Source: Acidimicrobiia bacterium (GTDB lineage Bacteria; Actinomycetota; Acidimicrobiia; Acidimicrobiales; Poriferisodalaceae). From it: 33,054 bases of DNA. The notes beneath the pieces were generated by a model. It was not told the DNA's origin. It did not search any database and was given only the letters and a program-made list of their open reading frames with translations. The stretch covers positions 1 through 33,054 of the forward strand of contig JAJDTF010000116.1 of assembly GCA_022827265.1 (NCBI GenBank), read 5' to 3'. Within the stretch, counting starts at the first letter, position 1. Each line of letters starts with the position of its first letter. The position numbers and the translations under genes were made by a program. Of the stretch, positions 10,099 to 17,189 are shown in pieces.

Positions 10099-10130
10099 AT
10101 TGTAACTACACCAAATCAATTTGTAGTCAC
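10099..10130 (-). promoter_or_regulatory. vapBC promoter and operator
   Basis: The half-sites GTAACTACA (10102-10110) and TGTAGTCAC (10122-10130) form an inverted repeat with one mismatch, 20 bp centre to centre (two helical turns), in a locally AT-rich stretch. On the minus strand, TACAAT (10104-10099) reads as a -10 box with start near 10092, leaving a leader of about a dozen nucleotides before vapB. Binding of the VapB-VapC complex here would give autorepression. Confidence 0.6.
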
Positions 10131-10148
10131 GAAGGATCGCGCACCGCA

Positions 10149-10182
10149 GGTCGTCAGCGACCAGTAGAGCTGCTGCCGCAGC
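10149..10182 (-). terminator. double hairpin after the proVW operon
   Basis: GGTCG-tcag-CGACC (10149-10162) and GCTGC-tgcc-GCAGC (10169-10182) lie just beyond the proW stop codon on the minus strand, between it and the vapBC promoter. There is no U-tract. A terminator is plausible, but short GC stems also occur by chance here. Confidence 0.3.
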
Positions 10183-10199
10183 CGTCGGTCATTCGCTGC

Positions 10200-12194
10200 T
10201 CAGGCGGCGGCGGGAGGGCGGAGGCGGTCGGCGACGCCTCGGGTGAGGCGGTCCAGGATTCCTGCCAGCAGCACGATCGCTATGCCGGCCTCGAAGCCCC
10301 GGCCGACGGCGTCGCTGCGACGCAGCGCGTTCACCGTTTCGAGGCCGAGCCCGCCGCCGCCGACCAGCCCGGCGATCACCACCATGGCCAGCACCAGCAT
10401 GATCACCTGGTTGACCGCCACCATCAGCTCGGGTGCCGCCAGCGGCAGCTCCACTCGCCGCAGGCGCTGCCAGCGGGTTGCGCCGAAGCTCGTGGCCGCC
10501 TCGTGCACTTCGGCGGGAACCCGGCGCAGCCCCAGATCGGTGTAATGCACCGCGGCCGGCAGCGCGTACACCACCGAGGCGATGATGCCCGGGATCCGCC
10601 CCACGTGGAACAGCGTGATGACCGGCACCAGCAGCACGAAGCTGGGAATGGTCTGCAGGAAGTCGAGCACCGGGTCCATCAGTCGCTGGAAGCGGTCGCT
10701 GTGGGAGGCCTGGATCCCCAGCGGCACTGCGATCGCCAGCGTGACGGCCACGGCCACCAGCGTCTGGGCCAGCGTGTCCATCGACAGCTCCCACATGCCG
10801 AGCCACCCGATCAGGAACAACGCGATGCCGATGCCGAGCCCCAGCGTGACGCCACTAGCCAGCAGGCCCCCCAGCACGCCGAGCCCGATCATGGCCGGCC
10901 AGGGAATGCCCGACGAGAGCAGCTCCCGCAGCGGCGTCACCATATATACGGTGATGAAGTCGCTGAGCGGCCCGGTGCCGACGCCCGACGAGCCGATGTC
11001 GTAGATGTTGTCGCGAGCCCACGCCGTGATGTCGTTGATGTACGGCGCGTAGTGCCACTGCAGCCATTCGGGGAACGTGTTGTGACCCACGATGCCGCCT
11101 ACCAGCGCCACCAGACCCGTGGCGCCCGCGATCCAGCGGATCGTCACGGTGTCTGCGGCCCGCAGCGAGCCGCCTGCATGAGCATTCGGTTCTTGACCGC
11201 GCCAGCGCTCTCCCAGCGTGGCGATTCCCCGCGTGAAGCGATCCAGGATGATCGCCATGATGACGATGGCGATGCCGGCCTCTGAGGCTTCGCCGACGTC
11301 GATGTCGCGCATGGCCCGCAGCACGTCCTGGCCGAGACCGCCCGAGCCGATGAATGCGGCGATCACCACCATGCTCATGGCGAGCATCGTGGTCTGGTTG
11401 GTGCCGGCCAGGATCGCCGGGCGAGCGGCGGGGATCCTCACCAGCCGCAGCGTCTGACGATCGGTGGCACCGAACATCTCCGAGGCTTCCACCATCGGCC
11501 CGGGCACGTTGCGCAGGCCGATGTCGGTGAGCCGCACCACCGGGGGCAGGGCGAAGATGACCGTCGCGATCAGCGCCGGCACACGCCCGATGCCGAACAG
11601 CAGCACGAACGGGATGAGATAGACGAACCCGGGCATGGTCTGCATGGCGTCGAGCGTCGGGCGCAGCACGCCGGCGAACCGGTCGTTGCGCCACGCGGCG
11701 ATGCCCAGCGGGATGCCGGCCAGCAGTGACAGGAACACCGCCACGCCCATCAGCGCGAGCGTCGCGAAGCCCTGCTGCCACAGATCGGTCATGCCGATGA
11801 GCACGACGCCGCAGAAGCCGAGCGCGCCCGCCACCCGGCCGCGCACCTGCCAGAGGCCGAGGCCGCAGAACACCGGGTCCACGTACCACGGGAACCACCG
11901 CAGGATCGCCTCGAGCTGGCGGATGCCCGCATCGGCCAGATCGGTCAGCGGGTTGAGCAGCACCGTGTACAGCCAGTGGGAGGTCTGGTTGTTGATGAGC
12001 CAGCGCCGCGTGCGATCGATGGGGTCGGCCAGCCCGAGGTTCCACGACTCGGGGAAGGCGCCGACGGATGCGACGAAGCCGACGATCACGAGCGCGACAG
12101 CAGCGGCTGCCAGTCCCACGGCGAACGGCGACCGTCGCCGTGCAGCGGGTGCGCCGGTGCTGGCACCAGGACCGGTGGCGACGGTTTGGCTCAT
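10200..12194 (-). CDS. proW: double-length glycine betaine/proline ABC permease (tandem ProW)
   Basis: 664 residues, about twice the usual ProW/OpuAB length. Two full binding-protein-dependent permease domains are present. Each has its own EAA loop that docks on the ATPase: EASEMFGATDRQTLRLVRIP near residue 236 and EAATSFGATRWQRLRRVELP near 565. Each is followed by the same helix ending GSGGLGQDVLRA or GGGGLGLETVNA. The halves are joined by a hydrophilic linker near residues 330-350. One polypeptide can therefore supply both membrane halves of the transporter. The ATG at 12194 is preferred over the GTG one codon earlier by comparison with the MSQTV start preserved in the duplicated copy upstream. 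It lies downstream of proV in the same operon. Confidence 0.93.
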   Translation of the reverse strand: MSQTVATGPGASTGAPAARRRSPFAVGLAAAAVALVIVGFVASVGAFPESWNLGLADPIDRTRRWLINNQTSHWLYTVLLNPLTDLADAGIRQLEAILRWFPWYVDPVFCGLGLWQVRGRVAGALGFCGVVLIGMTDLWQQGFATLALMGVAVFLSLLAGIPLGIAAWRNDRFAGVLRPTLDAMQTMPGFVYLIPFVLLFGIGRVPALIATVIFALPPVVRLTDIGLRNVPGPMVEASEMFGATDRQTLRLVRIPAARPAILAGTNQTTMLAMSMVVIAAFIGSGGLGQDVLRAMRDIDVGEASEAGIAIVIMAIILDRFTRGIATLGERWRGQEPNAHAGGSLRAADTVTIRWIAGATGLVALVGGIVGHNTFPEWLQWHYAPYINDITAWARDNIYDIGSSGVGTGPLSDFITVYMVTPLRELLSSGIPWPAMIGLGVLGGLLASGVTLGLGIGIALFLIGWLGMWELSMDTLAQTLVAVAVTLAIAVPLGIQASHSDRFQRLMDPVLDFLQTIPSFVLLVPVITLFHVGRIPGIIASVVYALPAAVHYTDLGLRRVPAEVHEAATSFGATRWQRLRRVELPLAAPELMVAVNQVIMLVLAMVVIAGLVGGGGLGLETVNALRRSDAVGRGFEAGIAIVLLAGILDRLTRGVADRLRPPAAA

Positions 12195-12299
12195 CACAGG
12201 GCTTGGTTCATCGCAGGTTCTGCTCCAGCACTGTGTCCGATGGCGGTGCTGGAGCGTCGCTGGGGACGGTTTGACTCATCGCAGGTTCTGCTCCAGCAC
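12180..12299 (-). repeat. tandem duplication of the proV-proW junction
   Basis: Two blocks recur. The 24-nt end of proV (minus strand GTGCTGGAGCAGAAC, then CTGCGATGA) is at 12299-12276 and again, exactly, at 12231-12208. The start of proW with its context (plus strand GACGGTTTGRCTCATC plus RCAGG) is at 12265-12285 and 12180-12200 with two mismatches. The two blocks alternate, as expected if one ancestral proV-stop/proW-start overlap was duplicated in tandem. Confidence 0.9.
12208..12279 (-). pseudogene. 23-codon chimeric mini-ORF (proW start fused to proV end)
   Basis: An ATG at 12279, overlapping the proV stop as ATGA, opens a frame whose first five residues, MSQTV, match the start of proW and whose last seven, VLEQNLR, match the end of proV. 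The join is exactly what a junction duplication would create. It is in frame throughout and ends at TGA 12210-12208, followed by a second mini-frame MNQAL that ends over the proW start. It may now serve as a coupling relay between proV and proW; as a protein it is probably without function. Confidence 0.75.
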
Positions 12300-13376
12300 C
12301 GCTGCCACATCGTCCTGGTGCAGCAGGCCCAAGGGGTCGCCCTCGGCATTGCAGACCACCACCGGATGATGCTCCGACAGCAGGAACGGCAGGGCCGATT
12401 CGAGCGTGGCGGTCTCAGTGGTGCGGGGCCAGCCCTGCTCCACCGCGACGTCACCGACCGGCCGCATCAACGAGCACGCCGGGAGCACTTTGGCGATCGG
12501 CGCATCCTGGGTGAAGGCCCGCACGTAGTCGTCGGCGGGCTGGGTCAGGATCTCGAGCGGCGTCCCGACCTGGGTGAAGGCCCCGTCGCGCATGATGGCG
12601 ATCCGGTCGGCCAGCCGCAGTGCCTCGGCGAAGTCGTGGGTGATGAACACGATGGTGCGCTGCAGCTCGAGCTGCAGCGTCACCAGCTCGTCCTGCATGT
12701 CGCGCCGGATGAGCGGGTCGAGCGCCGAGAACGGCTCGTCGAAGAACAGCACCTCGGGCTCCACCGCCAGAGCATGTGCCAGCCCGACCCGCTGCTGCAT
12801 GCCGCCGCTGAGCTGCTGGGGGTAGTGGTCGCCCCAGCCGTCGAGCCCCACGGTGGTGAGCACCTCGCGCGCCCGCTCATGGCGCACGTCACGTGCAACG
12901 CCCTGCACTTCCAGCCCGTATGCCACGTTGTCGACCACGCGCCGGTGGGGGAACAGGCCGAAGTGCTGGAAGACCATCGCCATCTTGCTGCGGCGCAACT
13001 CGCGCAGTGCCGTCTCGCTGGCGTCGGCCAGGATGGTTCCGCACACTTCCATGTGGCCGAACGTGGGCTCGATCAGGCGCGACACGCAGCGCACCAGCGT
13101 CGACTTGCCCGAGCCGGACAGGCCCATCACCACGAATGTCTCGCCGGCGTGCACGTGGAAGCTCACGTCCTGAACTGCCACCAGGCAACCCGTCTCGGCC
13201 TGTATCCGGTCTCGTTCCGCACCGGACTCCGCCAGCTCGCGCGCGGCGTCGACCTTTCTGCCGAAGATCTTCCACAGCCCGGTGACGCTGACCGTTGTCT
13301 CGGCTGCGTCAGCATCCGCGCCCGTCACCTTGTGGACGGCTGGGATACCGGCCGAATCGGGAGACGTCTGATCCAT
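12276..13376 (-). CDS. proV: glycine betaine/proline ABC transporter ATPase ProV
   Basis: 366 residues. The start is the ATG at 13376, with GGAGG 7-8 nt upstream. In order: an N-terminal segment VTGLWKIFGRK and the ProV-typical extra helix, Walker A GLSGSGKST, Q-loop MVFQHFGLFPH, signature LSGGMQQRVGLAHAL, Walker B VLFFDEPFSALDP, H-loop FITHDFAEA, then a C-terminal CBS-type segment ending HHPVVVCNAEGDPLGLL. CBS domains in this family sense ionic strength or nucleotides. It energises uptake of betaine-type compatible solutes through ProW. The 68-bp gap to the divergent tetR gene holds the likely shared promoter. Its 3' end is duplicated in the short gap before proW. Confidence 0.95.
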   Translation of the reverse strand: MDQTSPDSAGIPAVHKVTGADADAAETTVSVTGLWKIFGRKVDAARELAESGAERDRIQAETGCLVAVQDVSFHVHAGETFVVMGLSGSGKSTLVRCVSRLIEPTFGHMEVCGTILADASETALRELRRSKMAMVFQHFGLFPHRRVVDNVAYGLEVQGVARDVRHERAREVLTTVGLDGWGDHYPQQLSGGMQQRVGLAHALAVEPEVLFFDEPFSALDPLIRRDMQDELVTLQLELQRTIVFITHDFAEALRLADRIAIMRDGAFTQVGTPLEILTQPADDYVRAFTQDAPIAKVLPACSLMRPVGDVAVEQGWPRTTETATLESALPFLLSEHHPVVVCNAEGDPLGLLHQDDVAAVLEQNLR

Positions 13377-13399
13377 GGGGGCCTCCGCAGCCCGTATTA

Positions 13400-13435
13400 C
13401 CGTCCAGCCGGACGGGTTCGGGGCATCGGTACGCT
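13400..13435. promoter_or_regulatory. divergent proV/tetR control region
   Basis: CCGTCC-AGCC-GGACGG (13400-13415) is a perfect 6-bp inverted repeat in the 68-bp gap between the divergent proV and tetR genes, a natural place for the TetR operator. TACGCT (13430-13435) lies 9 nt before the chosen tetR GTG and reads as a -10 box for a leaderless transcript. Confidence 0.45.
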
Positions 13436-13444
13436 GTGCTGACT

Positions 13445-14137
13445 GTGGCACGATCTCAGCCCCGCGAAGCGACAAGCGCCGTCCCGCCGGCGTCGGGGGC
13501 CGACAGCGCGACATCGAGATCGGGTCCGGTGCAGGAGCGCGCCGTGCAGACCCGCGAGCGCATCCTGCAGGCGGCCATCGAGGTCATCCGCACCGACGGT
13601 GCGGCCAATCTGACGCTCGACCGGGTCGCGATCGCGGCCGGTGTCAGCAAGGGCGGCTTCCTCTACCACTTCGGCTCCAAGGACGCCCTGATGGCGGGGC
13701 TGCTCGACGAGACGCTCGCTGTCCTCGACGACGAGCTGGACATTCGGGAAGCCCGGTTCCGGGCCGCCGACCCCGCTGCCCGCGGAACGTTCGCGCTCGC
13801 CTACCTCGACTACGTGCGCGAGCCGTACAAGGCCGCCGATGACACCTCGGCGTCGATCCTGGCGGCCGCGGCGCTCGACGACGAGCTGCTGGCGAACACC
13901 CGGGCGACGTTCGAGCGCTGGCAGGAGCGCCTCATGCATGACGACAAGCTGGCCGAGACCGCCGGCCTGCTTGCACGCATCGTGGGCGACGGGCTCTGGC
14001 TGATCGACCTGTTCGGCCTCGCACCCCCGACCAAGGCGGAACGCCACGAGGTGCTCGACCTGGTGTCCGCGATGATCTCCGATCACGACCGCGATCACGG
14101 CGGCACAGAGCCCGGCGCGGAATCCCCGCACGCCTGA
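13445..14137 (+). CDS. TetR-family regulator of the choline/betaine locus
   Basis: 230 residues from GTG 13445. The TetR helix-turn-helix starts at TRERILQAAIEVIRTDG and ends with GVSKGGFLYHFGSKDALMAG. The C-terminal half is a helical ligand domain. It sits between proV and betA, diverges from proV and overlaps the 3' end of betA by 43 bp tail to tail. This place matches BetI, which represses choline-oxidation genes in other bacteria. Similarity to BetI beyond the DNA-binding domain is not obvious, so the ligand (choline, betaine or betaine aldehyde) is an inference. The start is uncertain: an in-frame GTG at about 13529 would also retain the whole helix-turn-helix. Confidence 0.85.
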   Translation: MARSQPREATSAVPPASGADSATSRSGPVQERAVQTRERILQAAIEVIRTDGAANLTLDRVAIAAGVSKGGFLYHFGSKDALMAGLLDETLAVLDDELDIREARFRAADPAARGTFALAYLDYVREPYKAADDTSASILAAAALDDELLANTRATFERWQERLMHDDKLAETAGLLARIVGDGLWLIDLFGLAPPTKAERHEVLDLVSAMISDHDRDHGGTEPGAESPHA

Positions 14138-15777
14138 CCGTAGACCGGCACGTCCAGCGGCGCGAGCGGCTCGTTTCCGAGCAGCAGATCGGCGGCCTTC
14201 TCGGCGATCATCATGACCGGCGCGTAGATGTTGCCGTTGGTGACGGTGGGCATCACCGAGGCGTCCACCACGCTGAGGCCCGACGTCCCGGCCACATTCA
14301 TGGTCGACGGGTCGGTCACGGCCAGTTCGTCGGTGCCGAGCCGCGCCGTGCCCGCCGGGTGCAGCGCCGTCTCGGCGTCGCGTGCCACCCAATCCATGAT
14401 CTCGTCGTCGGACTGGGTACCGGGGCCGGGCGACAGCTCGCCGTCGTTGTAGGCCGCGAAGGCCGGCTGGTTCATGATGTGACGGGTGACGCGCACGGTC
14501 TCGACCCACTCGCGCCGGTCTTGTGCGGTGGACAGGTAGTTGAACCGGATCGCCGGCTTGGCGGTGGGGTCGGGCGAGCTGATGCGCACCCAGCCGCGCG
14601 CATCGGAGTACATCGGCCCGACGTGCACCTGGTAGCCGTGCTTGCTGGCCGGCGCCGAGCCGTCGTAGCGCACTGCCAGCGGCAGGAAGTGGAACATGAG
14701 GTTGGGGTAGGCCTCGTCGGTGTTGCTGCGCACGAAGCCGCCCGCCTCGAAGTGGTTGGTGGCCCCTGGTCCCCGACGTGCCAGCCACTGCAGGCCGATC
14801 CACGGGCGGCGCCGGCGCCGCAGGTGGGGCTGCATCGACACCGGCAGCTTCGAGGCGTACTGGATGTACACCTCCAGATGGTCCTGGAGGTTCTCGCCGA
14901 CGCCGTCAAGGGGCGAGACCACTTCGATTCCGTGCTGGCCGAGCAGCGTGGGGGAGCCCACGCCGGAGAGCTGCAGCAGCTGCGCCGAGCCGAACGCCCC
15001 CGCGCACAGGATCACGTGCCCGCCCCGGGCGACCCGGGTGCGGCCCCGCCGGCCCTTCTGCTGGTACTCGACACCGGCCGCCCGGTTGCCGTCGAAGAGC
15101 ACCCGGCTGATCAGCGCGCCGGTGCGCAGGTCCAGATTCGGGCGCTGCATCACCGGGTGCAGGTAGGCCTGGGAGGCGGACAGGCGCCGGCCGCGGTGAA
15201 TGTTGCGGTCGAACGCTGCAAAGCCTTCCTGGCGGAATCCGTTCACGTCGTCGGTCAGCTCGTAGCCGGCCTGCTGCACGGCGTCGAAGAAGGCCTCGAA
15301 CAGGGGGCTGGTGGCCGGGCCCCGCTCGAGCACCAGCGGGCCGTCGCCGCCGCGCCAGTCATCGGGGCCCGCCAGGCAGCTCTCCATCCGCTTGAAGTAC
15401 GGCAGGCAGTGCCGGTAGTCCCACGCCGCCATGCCGGGCCGGCTGGCCCACTTGTCGTAGTCGGCCGGGTTGCCGCGCTGGAAGATCATCCCGTTGATGG
15501 AGCTGGAGCCGCCGAGCACCTTGCCGCGGGCGTGGTACACCCGCCGCTCGCCCATGTGCGGCTCCGGCTCGGTCTCGTACTGCCAGTCGTAGAAGCGGTT
15601 GCCGATCGGCATAGCCAGCGCCGCCGGCATGTGGATGAGCACGTCCCACCGGTAGTCGCGGCGACCGGCCTCGAGCACCAGCACCTTGTTGGCGGGATCC
15701 GCGCTCAGCCGGTTGGCGAGCGCGCAGCCGGCCGATCCGCCGCCGACGATGATGAAGTCGTACAGGGGTTCAGTCAC
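14095..15777 (-). CDS. betA: choline dehydrogenase-type GMC oxidoreductase
   Basis: 560 residues, the BetA size. The N-terminal FAD-binding fold YDFIIVGGGSAGCALANRL is followed by the GMC signature ARGKVLGGSSSINGM. The active-site pair is H473 (ALHPAGTARLG) and N516 (TNGNIYAP), followed by MIAEKAADLLL. BetA oxidises choline to betaine aldehyde and can carry it on to glycine betaine, passing electrons to the membrane chain. The GTG at 15777 is supported by AGGTGATC, an 8-base match to the extended Shine-Dalgarno sequence, just upstream. No betB (betaine aldehyde dehydrogenase) is in the window. HPAGTARLG differs from the HPSCTCKMG of classical BetA, so a related alcohol is possible, but the context strongly favours choline. 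Confidence 0.87.
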   Translation of the reverse strand: MTEPLYDFIIVGGGSAGCALANRLSADPANKVLVLEAGRRDYRWDVLIHMPAALAMPIGNRFYDWQYETEPEPHMGERRVYHARGKVLGGSSSINGMIFQRGNPADYDKWASRPGMAAWDYRHCLPYFKRMESCLAGPDDWRGGDGPLVLERGPATSPLFEAFFDAVQQAGYELTDDVNGFRQEGFAAFDRNIHRGRRLSASQAYLHPVMQRPNLDLRTGALISRVLFDGNRAAGVEYQQKGRRGRTRVARGGHVILCAGAFGSAQLLQLSGVGSPTLLGQHGIEVVSPLDGVGENLQDHLEVYIQYASKLPVSMQPHLRRRRRPWIGLQWLARRGPGATNHFEAGGFVRSNTDEAYPNLMFHFLPLAVRYDGSAPASKHGYQVHVGPMYSDARGWVRISSPDPTAKPAIRFNYLSTAQDRREWVETVRVTRHIMNQPAFAAYNDGELSPGPGTQSDDEIMDWVARDAETALHPAGTARLGTDELAVTDPSTMNVAGTSGLSVVDASVMPTVTNGNIYAPVMMIAEKAADLLLGNEPLAPLDVPVYGQACGDSAPGSVPP

Positions 15778-15820
15778 CGGATCACCTGAGGGGCAGCGCT
15801 TGCGGGCATGCGAGACGAGC

Positions 15821-15858
15821 CCCGTCGGCGCCGGCCACAGAAGGCCGACGCCGACGGG
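15821..15858 (-). terminator. strong hairpin between proX and betA
   Basis: CCCGTCGGCG (15821-15830) pairs perfectly with CGCCGACGGG (15849-15858). Inside, GGCC-ACAGAA-GGCC adds a second stem across a 2x2 internal loop. It lies in the 114-bp gap after proX and before betA, both on the minus strand. Without a U-run, it may be a partial terminator or an RNA-stabilising hairpin that lets the binding protein be made in excess over betA. Confidence 0.5.
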
Positions 15859-15891
15859 TCAGCGCCCGAGGAGGATGTGGGTGCTGACGGG

Positions 15892-16902
15892 CTACTGAAG
15901 CCAAGCGCTCCAGGTTGCCTCGTTGTCTGCGATCCACGCCGCAGCGGCATCCTCGACCGACATGCCTTCGCCCTCGACGGCGGCCAGCATGGAGATCTGG
16001 TCGGCGCTGTCGTAGTTCATGGCTCGCAGGAAGGCGTCAGCTGCGGGGGCGTTCTCGGCGAGACTCGCATCGATGATCTTGAACAGAACATCGGCGGGAT
16101 AGTCGCAGTCGACACCGCCGGCGTCGGCCGTGTCGTAGCAGTCGTCGCTGTACTCGGGCAGCAGCACGTTGGTGAGGTCGTAGCTGTTGAACGCCGAGTG
16201 CGGTGTCCACAGGTACACGAGGATCGGATCCTCCCGGCTGTACGCAGCGTCGACGGCGGCCAGGATCGCAGCCTCCGACCCGGCGTACACCACCTGCATC
16301 GGCAGGCCCAGGTTGTTGATGATGTCCTCGTCGTACTGGACGAAGCTGGGATCACCGCCCAGGAACTGGCCCAGATCGCCGGTCTCGGCTGTGGCGTACA
16401 GGCCGGCCAGCGCCGGATCGGCGAAGCCCTCCCACGTCTCCAGCTCCGGATGTCGCTCGATCATGTAGGTCGGCGTGAACCAGCCGATCTTGCCGACCGG
16501 GCCGAGCAGGCCGGCGTGGTCGACGTTGGCGTCGGCGTTGTCGATGAAGTCGATCACGTTCTGGGCGTGGCCCGACGGCCACACTTCGAGCGACGCGCTG
16601 ATCTCGCCGGTGTTGATGGCCGCCCACTGGGCGTTCTCATCGATGTCGACGATCTCGACGTCATAGCCGAGCTCGCTCTCGAGCAGCTGTGCGGCGACAG
16701 CCACGTTCAGAGCCGAGCCGTTCCACGGATTCGCGGCCAAGGTGATCGAGGTCTGCGACCCGAGGCCGCCATCGTCGCCGCCGTCATCGTCGCTGCCGGT
16801 GCATGCGGCAGCGACGAGGCCGAGTGCCGCAACGAGCGCTACCAGCAGCTTCAGGCTGCCGGGCCTTCGATGGCGGCGAGTTCGTTCGCCGGATTTGCGC
16901 AT
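15892..16902 (-). CDS. proX: glycine betaine-binding lipoprotein (ProX/OpuAC family)
   Basis: 336 residues from ATG 16902. A basic start (MRKSGERTRRHRRPG) leads into a hydrophobic stretch and the lipobox VAAAC near residue 34, then an Asp/Gly-rich linker, so the mature protein is anchored on the outer face of the membrane. The body is the type II substrate-binding fold of OpuAC: ITLAANPWNGSALNVAVAAQ, ISASLEVWPSGHAQN, GKIGWFTPTYMIERHPELET and LVYLWTPHSAFNSYDLTNV. The many Trp/Tyr residues suit an aromatic cage for a quaternary amine. It delivers betaine, choline or a related solute to ProW-ProV. Unusually it is not next to proVW but separated from it by betA and tetR. Confidence 0.92.
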   Translation of the reverse strand: MRKSGERTRRHRRPGSLKLLVALVAALGLVAAACTGSDDDGGDDGGLGSQTSITLAANPWNGSALNVAVAAQLLESELGYDVEIVDIDENAQWAAINTGEISASLEVWPSGHAQNVIDFIDNADANVDHAGLLGPVGKIGWFTPTYMIERHPELETWEGFADPALAGLYATAETGDLGQFLGGDPSFVQYDEDIINNLGLPMQVVYAGSEAAILAAVDAAYSREDPILVYLWTPHSAFNSYDLTNVLLPEYSDDCYDTADAGGVDCDYPADVLFKIIDASLAENAPAADAFLRAMNYDSADQISMLAAVEGEGMSVEDAAAAWIADNEATWSAWLQ

Positions 16903-17000
16903 TTTCGGACATGGGCACCCCCCGGTGTGTGTTTCCCGCCTGTCGCCGGCAAGTGCCGGCAGCCCTCCCCGAGGGCGCTCGACCTGCCGCCGGTCCGGCT
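16903..17000 (-). promoter_or_regulatory. hairpin-rich leader of proX
   Basis: Within ~100 bp upstream of proX are three hairpins in a row (plus-strand coordinates): GCCGGC-aagt-GCCGGC (16945-16960), GCCCTC-ccc-GAGGGC (16962-16976) and GACC-N7-GGTC (16980-16994). An AT-richer stretch (17021-17060) beyond probably holds the promoter. No known riboswitch consensus is recognised; in such GC-rich DNA some stems are expected by chance. Confidence 0.3.
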
Positions 17001-17152
17001 GTCCCAGACGTCCCGGATCAAAACAGGCCATTTAGACGGTTTTCGAGACACTAGCACGCCAGAAACACGCCAATACCGCGCACAAGCGCGCGCTCGGAAG
17101 CGGCGGCCATCAGCGCGCGGCAAGCGACTGAGCCGATCGGCGGCGGTGCTGG

Positions 17153-17181
17153 TTCTGGCCGGTCGCGGCCGGGCCTACTGT
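17153..17181 (+). promoter_or_regulatory. leaderless promoter of betC
   Basis: TACTGT (17176-17181) lies 8 nt before the betC ATG, with a weak TTCTGG 17 bp upstream (17153-17158). There is no Shine-Dalgarno sequence, so transcription probably begins at or very near the ATG. Confidence 0.45.
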
Positions 17182-17189
17182 GCGGATCG

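Noticed and set aside
16903..17060. Known riboswitch (c-di-AMP, glycine, guanidine) before proX
   Set aside because: None of the conserved core sequences I know for these classes is present; only generic hairpins remain.
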